Positions 56,259 to 64,000 of a DNA stretch of 64,000 bases are shown here, piece by piece (the first letter of the stretch is position 1; every line of letters starts with the position of its first letter). This DNA is from Chondromyces crocatus (GTDB lineage: Bacteria; Myxococcota_A; Polyangia; Polyangiales; Polyangiaceae), in contig NZ_CP012159.1 of NCBI RefSeq assembly GCF_001189295.1, forward strand, positions 5,224,525 through 5,288,524. Direction: 5' to 3'. The notes beneath the pieces are model-generated. The model was not told where the DNA came from, did no database searches, and saw nothing but the letters and a program-made list of their open reading frames with translations. A program made the translations under genes and the position numbers.

Positions 56259-58345
56259 GGCGGAGCGCGCCGGGACTCTCCGACCTGAAGCAGGCGCTGG
56301 CCAGCGACGAGGCCGTGCCTTCCCCGTGGCCTCACGTGGTGGTGCGGGGGGAGCTGGGGCTGGCCCGGCAGGAATGGCTGCACACGAACGGCGCTGGCGC
56401 CTTCGCGAGCTCGACGGTCGCTGCGATGCACACGCGGCGCTACCACGGCCTGCTGGTCGCCGCGCTGGATCCGCCGCGCGGGCGCCACGTGATGCTGTCG
56501 CACGTGGACGTGGGGGTGGATCCGAACGAGCCCGGGGTGCGCCGGCGGCCGAAGTGGGAGCTGGGGATGCACCAGTTCCCGAGCGTGGATCCCGAGGACA
56601 CGGCGTTCTACCTGGCGTGTTTCGATCAGGATCCGCTGCCGCGCTGGACCTACGAGGTGGGCGGGGGGCAGCTCGAGGTGTGTCTGGCGCTGGTCCGTGG
56701 CGAGAACGCGGTGGTGCTGCGGTACCGGTGGCAGGGGCCGCAGTCGGTGCGGTTGACGTTGCGGCCGCTGCTCGCGGTCCGGCACATGCACACGCTGCTG
56801 CGGGAGAACGGGGGGATGTCGAACCGGGTGGAGCTGCGGGTGGGGACCGCGGCCGATGGGGCGACGTACAACGAGGTGCGTGTGCAGCCGAACCGGCTGC
56901 TGCCTCGGCTCTGCTTCCGTTACCAGGGGACGTTCGTGGGATCGCCGGACTGGTGGCGGCGCTTCGAGTACCTGCGGGAGCAGGAGCGGGGGCTCGATTT
57001 CCAGGAGGATCTCTGGACGCCCGGTCACGTGGACCTGGTGGCGGAGCCGGGCTCGTCGTCGTACCTGGTGGTCGCGGTGGAGTCGCTGCCCGAGGGGGAG
57101 CCGGAGGCGCTCCTCCAGGCGGCTCGGGCCGCGATCCAGGCGGAGGATCCCGGGCCTTCGGCGCCGGTCCTGGTGCGGCGGCTGAGCATCGCGGCGGAGG
57201 CGTTCCGGTGCGATGAGGGGGCGAACCCCGGGGTCATCGCGGGGTACCCATGGTTCGAGGTGTGGGGGCGGTACGCGCTGATCGCGCTGCCCGGGCTGTA
57301 CCTGGTCCCCGGGAAGGTGGACGGGGCGATCCGGGTGCTGCGCGGGCTGATCGAGCAGATGCAAGGGGGGCTCGCGCCGAACCGGCTGCCGGACAGCGGG
57401 GGGGCTCCGGAGTACCACGCAGCCGACGCGACGCTGTGGCTGTTCGAGGCGGCGCGCCAGCTGGTCGACGTGGTGGGCGAGGAGCACCCGTTCGTCGTCG
57501 AGGAGCTGCTGCCGGCGCTGCAGTCCGCGTTCGAGGCGGTGCTGCACGGGACGCGCCACGACGTGCACCTCAGCGCCGACGGGCTGTTCGCTGCAGGGCG
57601 AAAGGGGGAGGCGCTGACGTGGATGGACGCGCAGGTGCGCGGTGAGCCCGTGACGCCGCGCGTGGGGTGCCCCGTCGAGCTGCAAGCGCTGTGGGCGAAG
57701 GGAGCGGAGACGCTGGCGAGGATCGCGCGTGCGGCGGGGGACGACGCGCTGGCCACGCGGGCCGAGGCCGCCGCGCAGACCACGCGGAAGGCGTTCCAGC
57801 GGCGCTTCTGGTGCGAGGATACCGGCTATCCATACGACGTGATCTCCGCGGAAGAGGCGGGGGTGGGCGCTGTACGGGATGCGACGATCCGGCCGAATGC
57901 GCTGATCGCGCTGGCCGTGGACCCGGACTGCTTCACGCCGGACCAGGCGACGGCGCTCCTCGAGCGGGTCCGGCTGGAGCTGTTGACTCCAGCCGGGGTG
58001 CGCTCGTTGTCCCCCGCCGATCCGAGCTACGTGCGGTGGTATGTGGGGAACGCGGAGGAGCGGGACAAGGCCTATCACCAGGGGGCGGTGTGGCCCTGGC
58101 TGCTGGGGTTCTATGCGCGGGCGGCGCGGCGGTCGTCGTCGCTGGGGGAGCATGTGCTGCCCCTCTTGCGGCGGTTCCTGGCCTCGGCGGCGGGGAATGC
58201 GCTGGCGCTGGGGTTCGTGGCCGAGCTGTGCGACGGGGAGCCGCCTCATACGCCGCGGGGGTGCGTGGCGCACGCGGCGGGGGTCGCGGAGCTGTTGCGG
58301 GCGCTCCTGTGGGATCTGCCCGACGGGGAGCCCTCCTCGGGGTGA
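56255..58345 (+). CDS. Glycogen debranching enzyme (amylo-alpha-1,6-glucosidase)
   Basis: 696 residues from ATG 56255, overlapping the aroE stop as ATGA. The N-terminal GDE_N domain begins QEWLHTNGAGAFASSTVAAMHTRRYHGLLVA, recognisable by NGxGGxAxSTxxGxxTRxYHGLL. The C-terminal (alpha/alpha)6 catalytic domain, family GH133-like, includes YPWFEVWGRYALIALPGL, the region APEYHAADATLWLFEA, VELQALWAKG, RPNALIAL and KAYHQGAVWPWLLG. It would remove alpha-1,6-linked glucose branches from glycogen. The aroE overlap suggests co-expression in one operon, although the pathways are unrelated. Confidence 0.93.
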   Translation: MRRSAPGLSDLKQALASDEAVPSPWPHVVVRGELGLARQEWLHTNGAGAFASSTVAAMHTRRYHGLLVAALDPPRGRHVMLSHVDVGVDPNEPGVRRRPKWELGMHQFPSVDPEDTAFYLACFDQDPLPRWTYEVGGGQLEVCLALVRGENAVVLRYRWQGPQSVRLTLRPLLAVRHMHTLLRENGGMSNRVELRVGTAADGATYNEVRVQPNRLLPRLCFRYQGTFVGSPDWWRRFEYLREQERGLDFQEDLWTPGHVDLVAEPGSSSYLVVAVESLPEGEPEALLQAARAAIQAEDPGPSAPVLVRRLSIAAEAFRCDEGANPGVIAGYPWFEVWGRYALIALPGLYLVPGKVDGAIRVLRGLIEQMQGGLAPNRLPDSGGAPEYHAADATLWLFEAARQLVDVVGEEHPFVVEELLPALQSAFEAVLHGTRHDVHLSADGLFAAGRKGEALTWMDAQVRGEPVTPRVGCPVELQALWAKGAETLARIARAAGDDALATRAEAAAQTTRKAFQRRFWCEDTGYPYDVISAEEAGVGAVRDATIRPNALIALAVDPDCFTPDQATALLERVRLELLTPAGVRSLSPADPSYVRWYVGNAEERDKAYHQGAVWPWLLGFYARAARRSSSLGEHVLPLLRRFLASAAGNALALGFVAELCDGEPPHTPRGCVAHAAGVAELLRALLWDLPDGEPSSG

Positions 58346-58533
58346 CGGACGGGCGAGAGCGCCCGTCGCGATGGCGGAAGACGCGGTGGGGAGGGGGGCT
58401 GGAGTACGCGCCGGCGCGACGGAAACGGGCGGATTCGTGGGTCGATCCGCGCGAAGACGGGGAGACGGGGAGGTGATGGTGGATCGAGGGATGACCTCCG
58501 CGGTCGGGCGCTGCTAACGTCCAGCAGACGAGA
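58346..58533 (+). other. Gap between debranching enzyme and DUF2169 genes
   Basis: 188 bp, purine-rich (GGAAGACGCGGTGGGGAGGGG), without a clear promoter, hairpin or small gene. The RBS for the next gene is weak (GACGAGA). Confidence 0.35.
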
Positions 58534-61500
58534 GTGCTGCCTGGGGTGCGGCCTCCGTACGATGTGGTGCAAGCGCTGATTCCTCCGCCGCTGAAAGTCG
58601 TTCCACTGCAACCGCTGGCGTGCGGCCGCACCTTGTGGCGTGCCGCCGGCGCGCTCCGGGCGACGGTGTTCGTGAAGGCCACGTTCGCGATGGCCGATGG
58701 GCGCGACGCATGGCCGATCAAGCCACAGGACCTGGTCCGGGAGGATCGTCACCGCGAGGGGGATCCGGGGCGATCGCTGGTCGAGGCCATGGAGACCGCG
58801 CCGTTTCTGTCGAGTGCGGGGGTTCTGGTCGAGGGGCACGCCTACGCGCCGCCCGGGCAGACGGCGACGGCGGTGATGGCGCGGCTCTCGGTGTTCAGGG
58901 ACGTGCGCCTCCTGGAGAAGACGGTCTACGTCTACGGGGATCGGGCGTCGGGGACCGCGTCACCGCAGCCGTTCCGGCAGATGCCGCTGGTGTACGAGCG
59001 CGCGTACGGTGGGCCGGGGTTCCCGGACAATCCCGTGGGCGTGGGGTTGCCCGGGACCGCGGGGCTGCCCAACCTGGTCGATCCTGCGGATCCGCGACGC
59101 CCGGCGGGGTTCGGGCCGCTCTCGCCGAGGTGGGGGCAGCGCACGCGGCTGCTGGGGCCCTCGGTGGGGCCGGCGCTCGACGCGCCGATCGTCGAGATCC
59201 CGGAGGACCTCGACTGGCGGGCGCTGAGCGCGGCGCCGTCGGACCAGCAGCTCCCGTACTTCCGGGGAGACGAGTGGCTGGTGCTCGACGGGATGACGCC
59301 CTCGACGCCGCGGCTGTCGTGTCGTCTGCCGTCGGTGCAGGTGCAGGGGCGGCTGTACTTGATCAGCTCGCGGGGGGTGAGCGAGGGGAGCCGCGTCTCG
59401 TTCAACGCCGACACCCTGGTGATCCAGGCGGATCAGCAGCTCTGTAGCCTGGTGTGGCGCGCGCAGCTCCCGGCGGACGCGCTCGCCGTCGGGAGCGCGA
59501 TACGGGTGTTCGTGGGGATGGAGCTTCCGGGGCGTCCGGTGAGCTGGCCCGATCCGGAAGATCTGGTGGTGACCGCGGATGAGCGGTCGTCGGTGGGCAT
59601 CCAGGTGCCCGCGGCCGTCCTCGGATCTGCGGGGATCGCGCTCGGTGGGCCGCCCGTCCTCGGCGGGCCGCCCGCAGGCGCGGCCGTGCCGGCGAGGGTC
59701 GGGGCGCCGGCCGGGGTCGCGGCGCCAGCGGTGGTGTCGTCTCCGGCGGGGCAAGGAGGGGTGGAGGCCTCTCGCTCTCCGTGGGCTGGAATCGAGAACG
59801 AAGCGACGGTGGAGGGGTTCGATCTGCCGGAAGGGGGCGGGGGCTCGGTCGCCGGGGCCCCTGGGTTTGCGGGTCCGCCTTTCCTCGGAGCGCCTTCCGT
59901 CGCGCTTCGTCCAGCCGCCGGGGAGCGCGGGTCCGATCCGAACATCACGGCGTCGGCGCCCATGGTTCCTGCGCCGGATTCTTCGCGGAACCGGCTGGGG
60001 ACCTTGCCTGCCGAGGCCTTCGCCCGCGCCGCGCTGCCGTTCCTTCAGCGCGGTGACATGCCCCTCGACACCACGGTGGCGGGAGCGCGGCCTGCGGCGG
60101 CTGCCGCGGTGCTGCCCTTCGCGACGGCCGAGGCGAGCCGCGCCGAGGGATCGTCGTCAGCGCCTCCGATGCCCGCGCTCGGGCGGCGGAGCGTGTTGCC
60201 GTTCGGCGCGATGCCTCCGCCAGCGGCGCCCACCGGGGGGCCTCCCGTGCGGTTGACCCCTGCCGTGGGGATGCCCGCGGTCCGCCCGCCCGAGGGGGGC
60301 GAGGCGATGGACCTGAGCGTGACGGCGCCGGCGAGGCCGAGCCCTCTCCGAGACGCGCTGCCGTTCATGCGGCCAGAGGCGGTGAGGGAGCAAGGTGGTG
60401 CGCCTGGTCTCGGTGGCGCGGGCGCTCCGGGGAGGCCGGCGCCGGTAGGAGGCTTCACGCCAGGGCAAGCTCAGGGTGCTGCGCCGGGAGTCGGTGGTGT
60501 GCGCCCGGAGCTGGTGCCAGCGCACCTCGGCGAGACGGTGGCGTCGTCGGTGGGGCGGTCGACGGCGGCGGCCGATGCGGTGGGGGGACCTCGGCGGAGC
60601 ACGCTGCCGTTCATCAAGGCAGACGAGGTGAGGGCTGCGATGGAGGCGGCGAAGCGGCCGGAGGGGGGGCAACCTCCGGAGCCGGCGCGGCCGTCTGCCG
60701 TGATGGCTCCGCCGGCGCTGGTGACGTCGCCCGGTGCGGTGATGCCACCGCCGGTAGTAGTGCCGCCTGGTGCGGTGATGCCGCCGCCGGTGGTGGTGCC
60801 GCCTGGCGCGGTGATGCCACCGCCGGTGGTGGTGCCGCCTGGCGCGGTGGTGCCGTCGGATGCGACGCAGCGGCCAGGCATGGTCCTGCCGCCCGAGGGG
60901 GGGAATCCGTCCGAGCCCGTGGAGGCGGTGCTGCAAGCGCCGCGGCTGGGGCAGGGGTCGTCGCTTCAACAGCTACGGCTCGGTGGGGGAGCGGGGGAGC
61001 TTGGGTCCGCGGGGGCGAGCAGTTCCGCGGCGCTCCAGGAAGAGGCGTACCGTCCGCCTTCAGCGTCCGTGGCGCCAGTGAGCTCGGTGGATGCTGCGGC
61101 GCACGCCGGCGAGGGGGGCGGGGGGCCTGGTGCATCGGAGGACGGCGGAGCAAGGCACGAGGGGGCCGCCCATGAGGGGCTCGCTGGAGGCGCGCTGGCG
61201 CAAGAGATCGGCCCCGCAGAGGGGGGTGCGGTGGCGCTGGGGGTCACGGCGGCGCCGGCGGGGTCTGCTGTGCCGGCAGCGTCGGTGGAGGTCGCGCCGT
61301 CCGTGCGGGGGACCGATCTCCGAGAGTCGCCGCTGCGGCTGGAGATCCTGGAGCGTTTGCGCACCGGGCGCTCGATCCACGATCTGGCGCTCGCGGACGC
61401 CGATCTGGAGGGGATCGATTTCCGAGGGGTGGTGCTGTCGCGCTGCAACTTCAAAGGGGCACGTCTTCTGCGTTGCGGGTTCGCTGGCGCTCGTCTGAGC

Positions 61501-62412
61501 GAGGCGCAGCTCGCCGGTGCGGATCTGACGGAGGCCGATCTGACGGGCGCCGACCTGACGGGCGCCGATCTGTCACGCGCGGTGCTGGCGCGGGCGCGGC
61601 TCGATGAGGCGCGGCTGGTCGACGCGAACCTCGGGGGGGCGCGGGGGCCAGGGGCGAGCTTCGCGGGGGCCTCGGCCGCACGCGCGACGTTCGCGCGGGG
61701 GGTCTGGGAGTCGGCGTCGTTCAAGCGGATGGATGCGCCGAGCGCGGACTTCGGAGGCGCGACGCTGGACGGGGCGAGCTTCGAGGAGGCGACGCTGACC
61801 GAGGTGAGTCTGGAGGACGCGCGCGGGGTGGAGACGCGCTTCGAGCGGGCGCAGATGCCGGACGCGCGCGCGCAAGGGATGGTGCTGGAGAAGGGGTCGC
61901 TGGAGGGGGTGGTGGCGCCGCGATCGCACTGGGACGGGGCGACGCTGCGAGGCTGCTCGCTGGCCGGGGCCGATCTGGAGGGGGCGGTCCTGCAGCGGGT
62001 GATCTGCGTGGAGTCGGGTTTCGCGGGGGCCAACCTGCGCAAGGCGAACCTGCAGCGGCTGAACGGGGATCACGCCGAGCTCCGTGACGCGAACCTGGAG
62101 GGGGCCGATCTGCGGCAGGCGCGGCTGCGGGAGGCGGGCTTCGAGGGGGCCAAGCTGGGCGGGGTCGTGGCCGGGAAGGCCGATCTGGCGGGGAGCCGGT
62201 TCTCGCGCGCGGATCTGACGAACGCGGTGCTGCGGGCCGCGAAGCTGAAGGCGGCGGTGTTCTCGCAGTGCGTGCTGGAAGGGGTCGACATGCGGGACGC
62301 CGATCTGGAAGGCGCCGACATGCGTGGCGCGTCGAGGAAGACGGCGAAACTGAACGGGGCCAACCTGCGTGGGCTCGTGGAGGATGCGGCGACGCCCGAG
62401 GGGTCGGGCTGA
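58534..62412 (+). CDS. DUF2169-pentapeptide repeat protein, type VI secretion accessory type
   Basis: 1292 residues, GTG start at 58534. Residues about 15-340 match DUF2169 (VFVKATFAMADGR, VLVEGHAYAPPGQ, KTVYVYGDR, MPLVYERAYGGPGF). This domain accompanies VgrG/PAAR and cargo genes in type VI secretion and acts as an adaptor. A Pro/Gly/Ala/Val linker of nearly 600 residues (345-930) contains recurring TLPF/VLPF-type stops (RSVLPFGAM, RSTLPFIKA) and a 36-bp tandem repeat coding for MPPPVVVPPGAV. Residues 945-1285 are pentapeptide repeats (A[DN]LxG/x) predicted to form a right-handed square helix. No VgrG, PAAR or Hcp gene is adjacent. Confidence 0.88.
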   Translation: MLPGVRPPYDVVQALIPPPLKVVPLQPLACGRTLWRAAGALRATVFVKATFAMADGRDAWPIKPQDLVREDRHREGDPGRSLVEAMETAPFLSSAGVLVEGHAYAPPGQTATAVMARLSVFRDVRLLEKTVYVYGDRASGTASPQPFRQMPLVYERAYGGPGFPDNPVGVGLPGTAGLPNLVDPADPRRPAGFGPLSPRWGQRTRLLGPSVGPALDAPIVEIPEDLDWRALSAAPSDQQLPYFRGDEWLVLDGMTPSTPRLSCRLPSVQVQGRLYLISSRGVSEGSRVSFNADTLVIQADQQLCSLVWRAQLPADALAVGSAIRVFVGMELPGRPVSWPDPEDLVVTADERSSVGIQVPAAVLGSAGIALGGPPVLGGPPAGAAVPARVGAPAGVAAPAVVSSPAGQGGVEASRSPWAGIENEATVEGFDLPEGGGGSVAGAPGFAGPPFLGAPSVALRPAAGERGSDPNITASAPMVPAPDSSRNRLGTLPAEAFARAALPFLQRGDMPLDTTVAGARPAAAAAVLPFATAEASRAEGSSSAPPMPALGRRSVLPFGAMPPPAAPTGGPPVRLTPAVGMPAVRPPEGGEAMDLSVTAPARPSPLRDALPFMRPEAVREQGGAPGLGGAGAPGRPAPVGGFTPGQAQGAAPGVGGVRPELVPAHLGETVASSVGRSTAAADAVGGPRRSTLPFIKADEVRAAMEAAKRPEGGQPPEPARPSAVMAPPALVTSPGAVMPPPVVVPPGAVMPPPVVVPPGAVMPPPVVVPPGAVVPSDATQRPGMVLPPEGGNPSEPVEAVLQAPRLGQGSSLQQLRLGGGAGELGSAGASSSAALQEEAYRPPSASVAPVSSVDAAAHAGEGGGGPGASEDGGARHEGAAHEGLAGGALAQEIGPAEGGAVALGVTAAPAGSAVPAASVEVAPSVRGTDLRESPLRLEILERLRTGRSIHDLALADADLEGIDFRGVVLSRCNFKGARLLRCGFAGARLSEAQLAGADLTEADLTGADLTGADLSRAVLARARLDEARLVDANLGGARGPGASFAGASAARATFARGVWESASFKRMDAPSADFGGATLDGASFEEATLTEVSLEDARGVETRFERAQMPDARAQGMVLEKGSLEGVVAPRSHWDGATLRGCSLAGADLEGAVLQRVICVESGFAGANLRKANLQRLNGDHAELRDANLEGADLRQARLREAGFEGAKLGGVVAGKADLAGSRFSRADLTNAVLRAAKLKAAVFSQCVLEGVDMRDADLEGADMRGASRKTAKLNGANLRGLVEDAATPEGSG
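60733..60840 (+). repeat. 36-bp tandem repeat in the DUF2169 gene linker
   Basis: Three 36-bp copies (60733, 60769, 60805), differing at a few third positions, plus a partial fourth. Each encodes the 12-residue period GAVMPPPVVVPP. Confidence 0.9.
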
Positions 62413-62523
62413 CGCGAGGCATGCCGCGGGGCCTGGTGCCCGCGGCGCTGGGTGGGCTCGGGGGCGAGAGCGTGTATGGACCGCTGGGTGCCTGGTAGCG
62501 CCCCGGCGGCGCGAACGAGGGGT

Positions 62524-63537
62524 ATGCTGCGCGTCATGCGACAGCTCACGTCACCCCCCGAGGCGCTCCTCGATGCCGGCACGCGCGCGCTCCACGCTGG
62601 TTCGTTTCGTGGAGGGCTGCCGCCCGTCGATTTCTCGGTGCTGGCGCCGCGGGCGATGGACCGGCTGCTCCGTCACAAGCGCTGGCTCTACCTGTCGCTG
62701 ATCTCCGAGGAGGTGATGGTGGCCGTGGCGCTCGTGCGGCTCGGGTACGCGGCGAATGCGTTCGCGTTCGTCCACGGTCGCGCGGAGGGGCGGTTGCTCG
62801 CGGATCGCAGCGCGCTGGGGCTGCCGGTGGGGGTGCGGGTGTCGGATGATCCTTCGCTGCTCGCGGGCGAGGGGCGGCTGCCGGGGGCGCGGATCTCCGT
62901 GGGGCGTCGCGGCAAGGGGGAGGAGCTGGTGCTCGAGGCGCAGGTGCACGATGTCCGCATCTCGGCGCGCCTGGATGCCGCGTCGGCGCCGCCTCCCATC
63001 GCCGCGATCGCGTCGCTGCCCGAGGACCGCGCGGTCGCGACGGAGAAGGGGGCGCTGCTGCGTGTTCGAGGCGAGGTGCGCTGCAAGGATCGGTGGTTCT
63101 CCCTCGATGGCGCGCTCGGTGGTTACGACTACTCGAACGGTCTCTTGCCGCGCCGCACGATGTGGCGCTGGGGGTTCGCACAGGGGTGGGCGCGCAGCGG
63201 GGAGCGGGTCGCGCTGAACCTGGTGGAGGGGATGTCGGGCGCGGCCGAGTGCGCGCTGTGGATCGATGGGGAGATGTTCCCGCTGGAGGAGGGGCGATTC
63301 GTGTGCAACCCGGAGCGGCCGCTCGATCCCTGGGAGGTGCGGACGGAGGATGGGGCGGTGGACCTGCGCTTCTCGCCCGGCGGAGCCCACGAGGATCGCA
63401 CGGACCTGCGCTACGTTCGCTCCAGGTTCCTCCAGCCCACGGGCGTCTATTCGGGCACGATCCGGGTGCCGGATGGGCGGGTCCTGGAGCTCCGTGAGGT
63501 GCTGGGGGTGACCGAGCTCCAGGACGTGCTGTGGTGA
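62524..63537 (+). CDS. DUF2804 family protein
   Basis: 337 residues. The sequence follows DUF2804: a short leader, GLPPVDFSVLAPRAMDRLLRHKRWLYLSL, strands of a lipocalin-like beta-barrel pair (AVALVRLGYAANAFAFV, KDRWFSLDGALGGYDYSNGLLPRRTMWRWGFA) and a closing YSGTIRVPDGRVLELREVLGVTE. The fold suggests binding of a lipid or hydrophobic ligand; no function is established for the family. ATG 62524 or ATG 62536 could be the start: AGGGG sits 1 nt from the first and 13 nt from the second. It follows the DUF2169 gene by 111 bp and ends 1 bp before the converging ligA stop. Confidence 0.8.
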   Translation: MLRVMRQLTSPPEALLDAGTRALHAGSFRGGLPPVDFSVLAPRAMDRLLRHKRWLYLSLISEEVMVAVALVRLGYAANAFAFVHGRAEGRLLADRSALGLPVGVRVSDDPSLLAGEGRLPGARISVGRRGKGEELVLEAQVHDVRISARLDAASAPPPIAAIASLPEDRAVATEKGALLRVRGEVRCKDRWFSLDGALGGYDYSNGLLPRRTMWRWGFAQGWARSGERVALNLVEGMSGAAECALWIDGEMFPLEEGRFVCNPERPLDPWEVRTEDGAVDLRFSPGGAHEDRTDLRYVRSRFLQPTGVYSGTIRVPDGRVLELREVLGVTELQDVLW

Positions 63538-63538
63538 G

Positions 63539-64000
63539 TCAGCCTTCGTTGCCGGCGGCGTTGCGCCGCTCCTCGATGAGCTGCTCGAGCTGCTCTTCGG
63601 TGATGAGCTTGGTGCCGTATTTGCGCGCCTTCTCGGCCTTGCTGGAGGCAGAGCTGGGGTCGGCGAGGATGAGGTAGTTCAGCTCCTTCGTCACCGAGCC
63701 GAGGACGCGGCCGCCGTTGCTCTCCACGAGCTGGGTGAGCTCTCCGCGCGGGCGGGTGCCAGAGCCGGTGAAGCAGAAGGTGAGGCTCGCGAGGGGGCCC
63801 TCGGCGGCGAGGGTGACGGGCTCGATCCCGGCGGCGATGAGGCGATCGATCTCGTCTTTTCGGGCGGCGAGGCCGCGCACGATGTTGGCCGCCTTGATGG
63901 TGCCGAGTCCCGGGATGACGGCGAGTTCGGCCTCCTTGGCCGTGCGGATCTTGTCGAGCGTGCCGTACCCGGCAGAGACGAGGAGCCGCGCCGTCTGCAA
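63539..64000 (-). CDS. ligA: NAD-dependent DNA ligase LigA, C-terminal part (runs off right edge)
   Basis: 153 residues are visible and the frame is open to the edge, so the true start lies outside. The visible part has a helix-hairpin-helix segment (LDKIRTAKEAELAVIPGLGTIKAANIV, then LIAAGIEPV) and a BRCT domain (ASLTFCFTGSGTRPRGELTQLV, GGRVLGSVTKELNYLILAD, SSKAEKARKYGTKLITEEQL). This is the order at the end of bacterial LigA. The nick-sealing adenylation and OB domains are not in the window, so a ligase-like paralogue or another HhH-BRCT protein cannot be fully excluded. Confidence 0.85.
   Translation of the reverse strand: MQTARLLVSAGYGTLDKIRTAKEAELAVIPGLGTIKAANIVRGLAARKDEIDRLIAAGIEPVTLAAEGPLASLTFCFTGSGTRPRGELTQLVESNGGRVLGSVTKELNYLILADPSSASSKAEKARKYGTKLITEEQLEQLIEERRNAAGNEG

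Overview
The window is 64 kb of very GC-rich bacterial chromosome. Coding density is high, and several traits point to a myxobacterium of the Polyangiales (Sorangium/Polyangium/Chondromyces type). These are eukaryotic-like Ser/Thr kinases with long accessory regions, an FHA-DUF4388 protein, a TPR-fused sigma-54 activator, large secreted metalloproteases, HEAT-repeat proteins, a DUF2169-pentapeptide protein and long Ala/Pro/Gly-rich linkers. The assignment is an inference from gene content and composition. I recognised no rRNA, tRNA, CRISPR array, transposase or prophage genes.

Layout. 1-1093: the start of a minus-strand gene with a restriction-endonuclease-like N-terminus that runs off the left edge. 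1.3-10 kb: CPBP membrane protease, a small repeat protein, arginine decarboxylase speA with a possibly structured leader and hairpin repeats behind it, ccmB, a ferredoxin-like/FAD oxidoreductase, and a tight cluster of a phosphoesterase-like protein, nadD and a DUF2520 oxidoreductase with a histone-H1-like tail. 10-16.5 kb: a regulatory block of a TPR/sigma-54 activator coupled to a small lipoprotein, then a membrane histidine kinase. 16.5-19.4 kb: fhs and the lysine-fermentation dehydrogenase kdd. 19.8-27.7 kb: FHA-DUF4388 protein, a 1625-residue metzincin lipoprotein and a Cys-rich lipoprotein. 27.7-36.9 kb: two Ser/Thr kinases, a SUKH protein, a uracil-PRTase-like protein followed by an 18-bp tandem array, an App1-like phosphatase, and an orphan GspE-N domain protein. 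36.9-39.7 kb: CoA-transferase, SCP2 protein and a membrane protein.

40.3-45.9 kb is the least explained part. A thiolase-like/HEAT fusion converges, sharing its stop codon, on two unknown genes that look like a large beta-rich cargo or toxin and a smaller partner. With the DUF2169-pentapeptide gene at 58.5 kb these resemble accessory genes of type VI secretion cargo islands, but no core T6SS gene is present. 46.1-48.7 kb: biotin carboxylase, then about 1.1 kb without a convincing gene. That gap holds an array of eight 42-bp repeats, a second three-copy 41-bp array and identical 12-bp palindromes that look like operators. 48.7-52.8 kb: a NOTUM/pectinacetylesterase-type lipoprotein and, on the other strand, a HEAT-HEAT-M23 peptidase operon. 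53.5-58.3 kb: overlapping xseA-aroE-debranching enzyme operon. 58.5-64 kb: DUF2169-pentapeptide protein, DUF2804 protein, and the C-terminus of DNA ligase ligA entering from the right edge.

Several adjacent genes overlap as ATGA or TGATG, and two convergent pairs share the same CTAG stop tetranucleotide, so the genome is compact. Against that background the repeat arrays and long non-coding gaps stand out.
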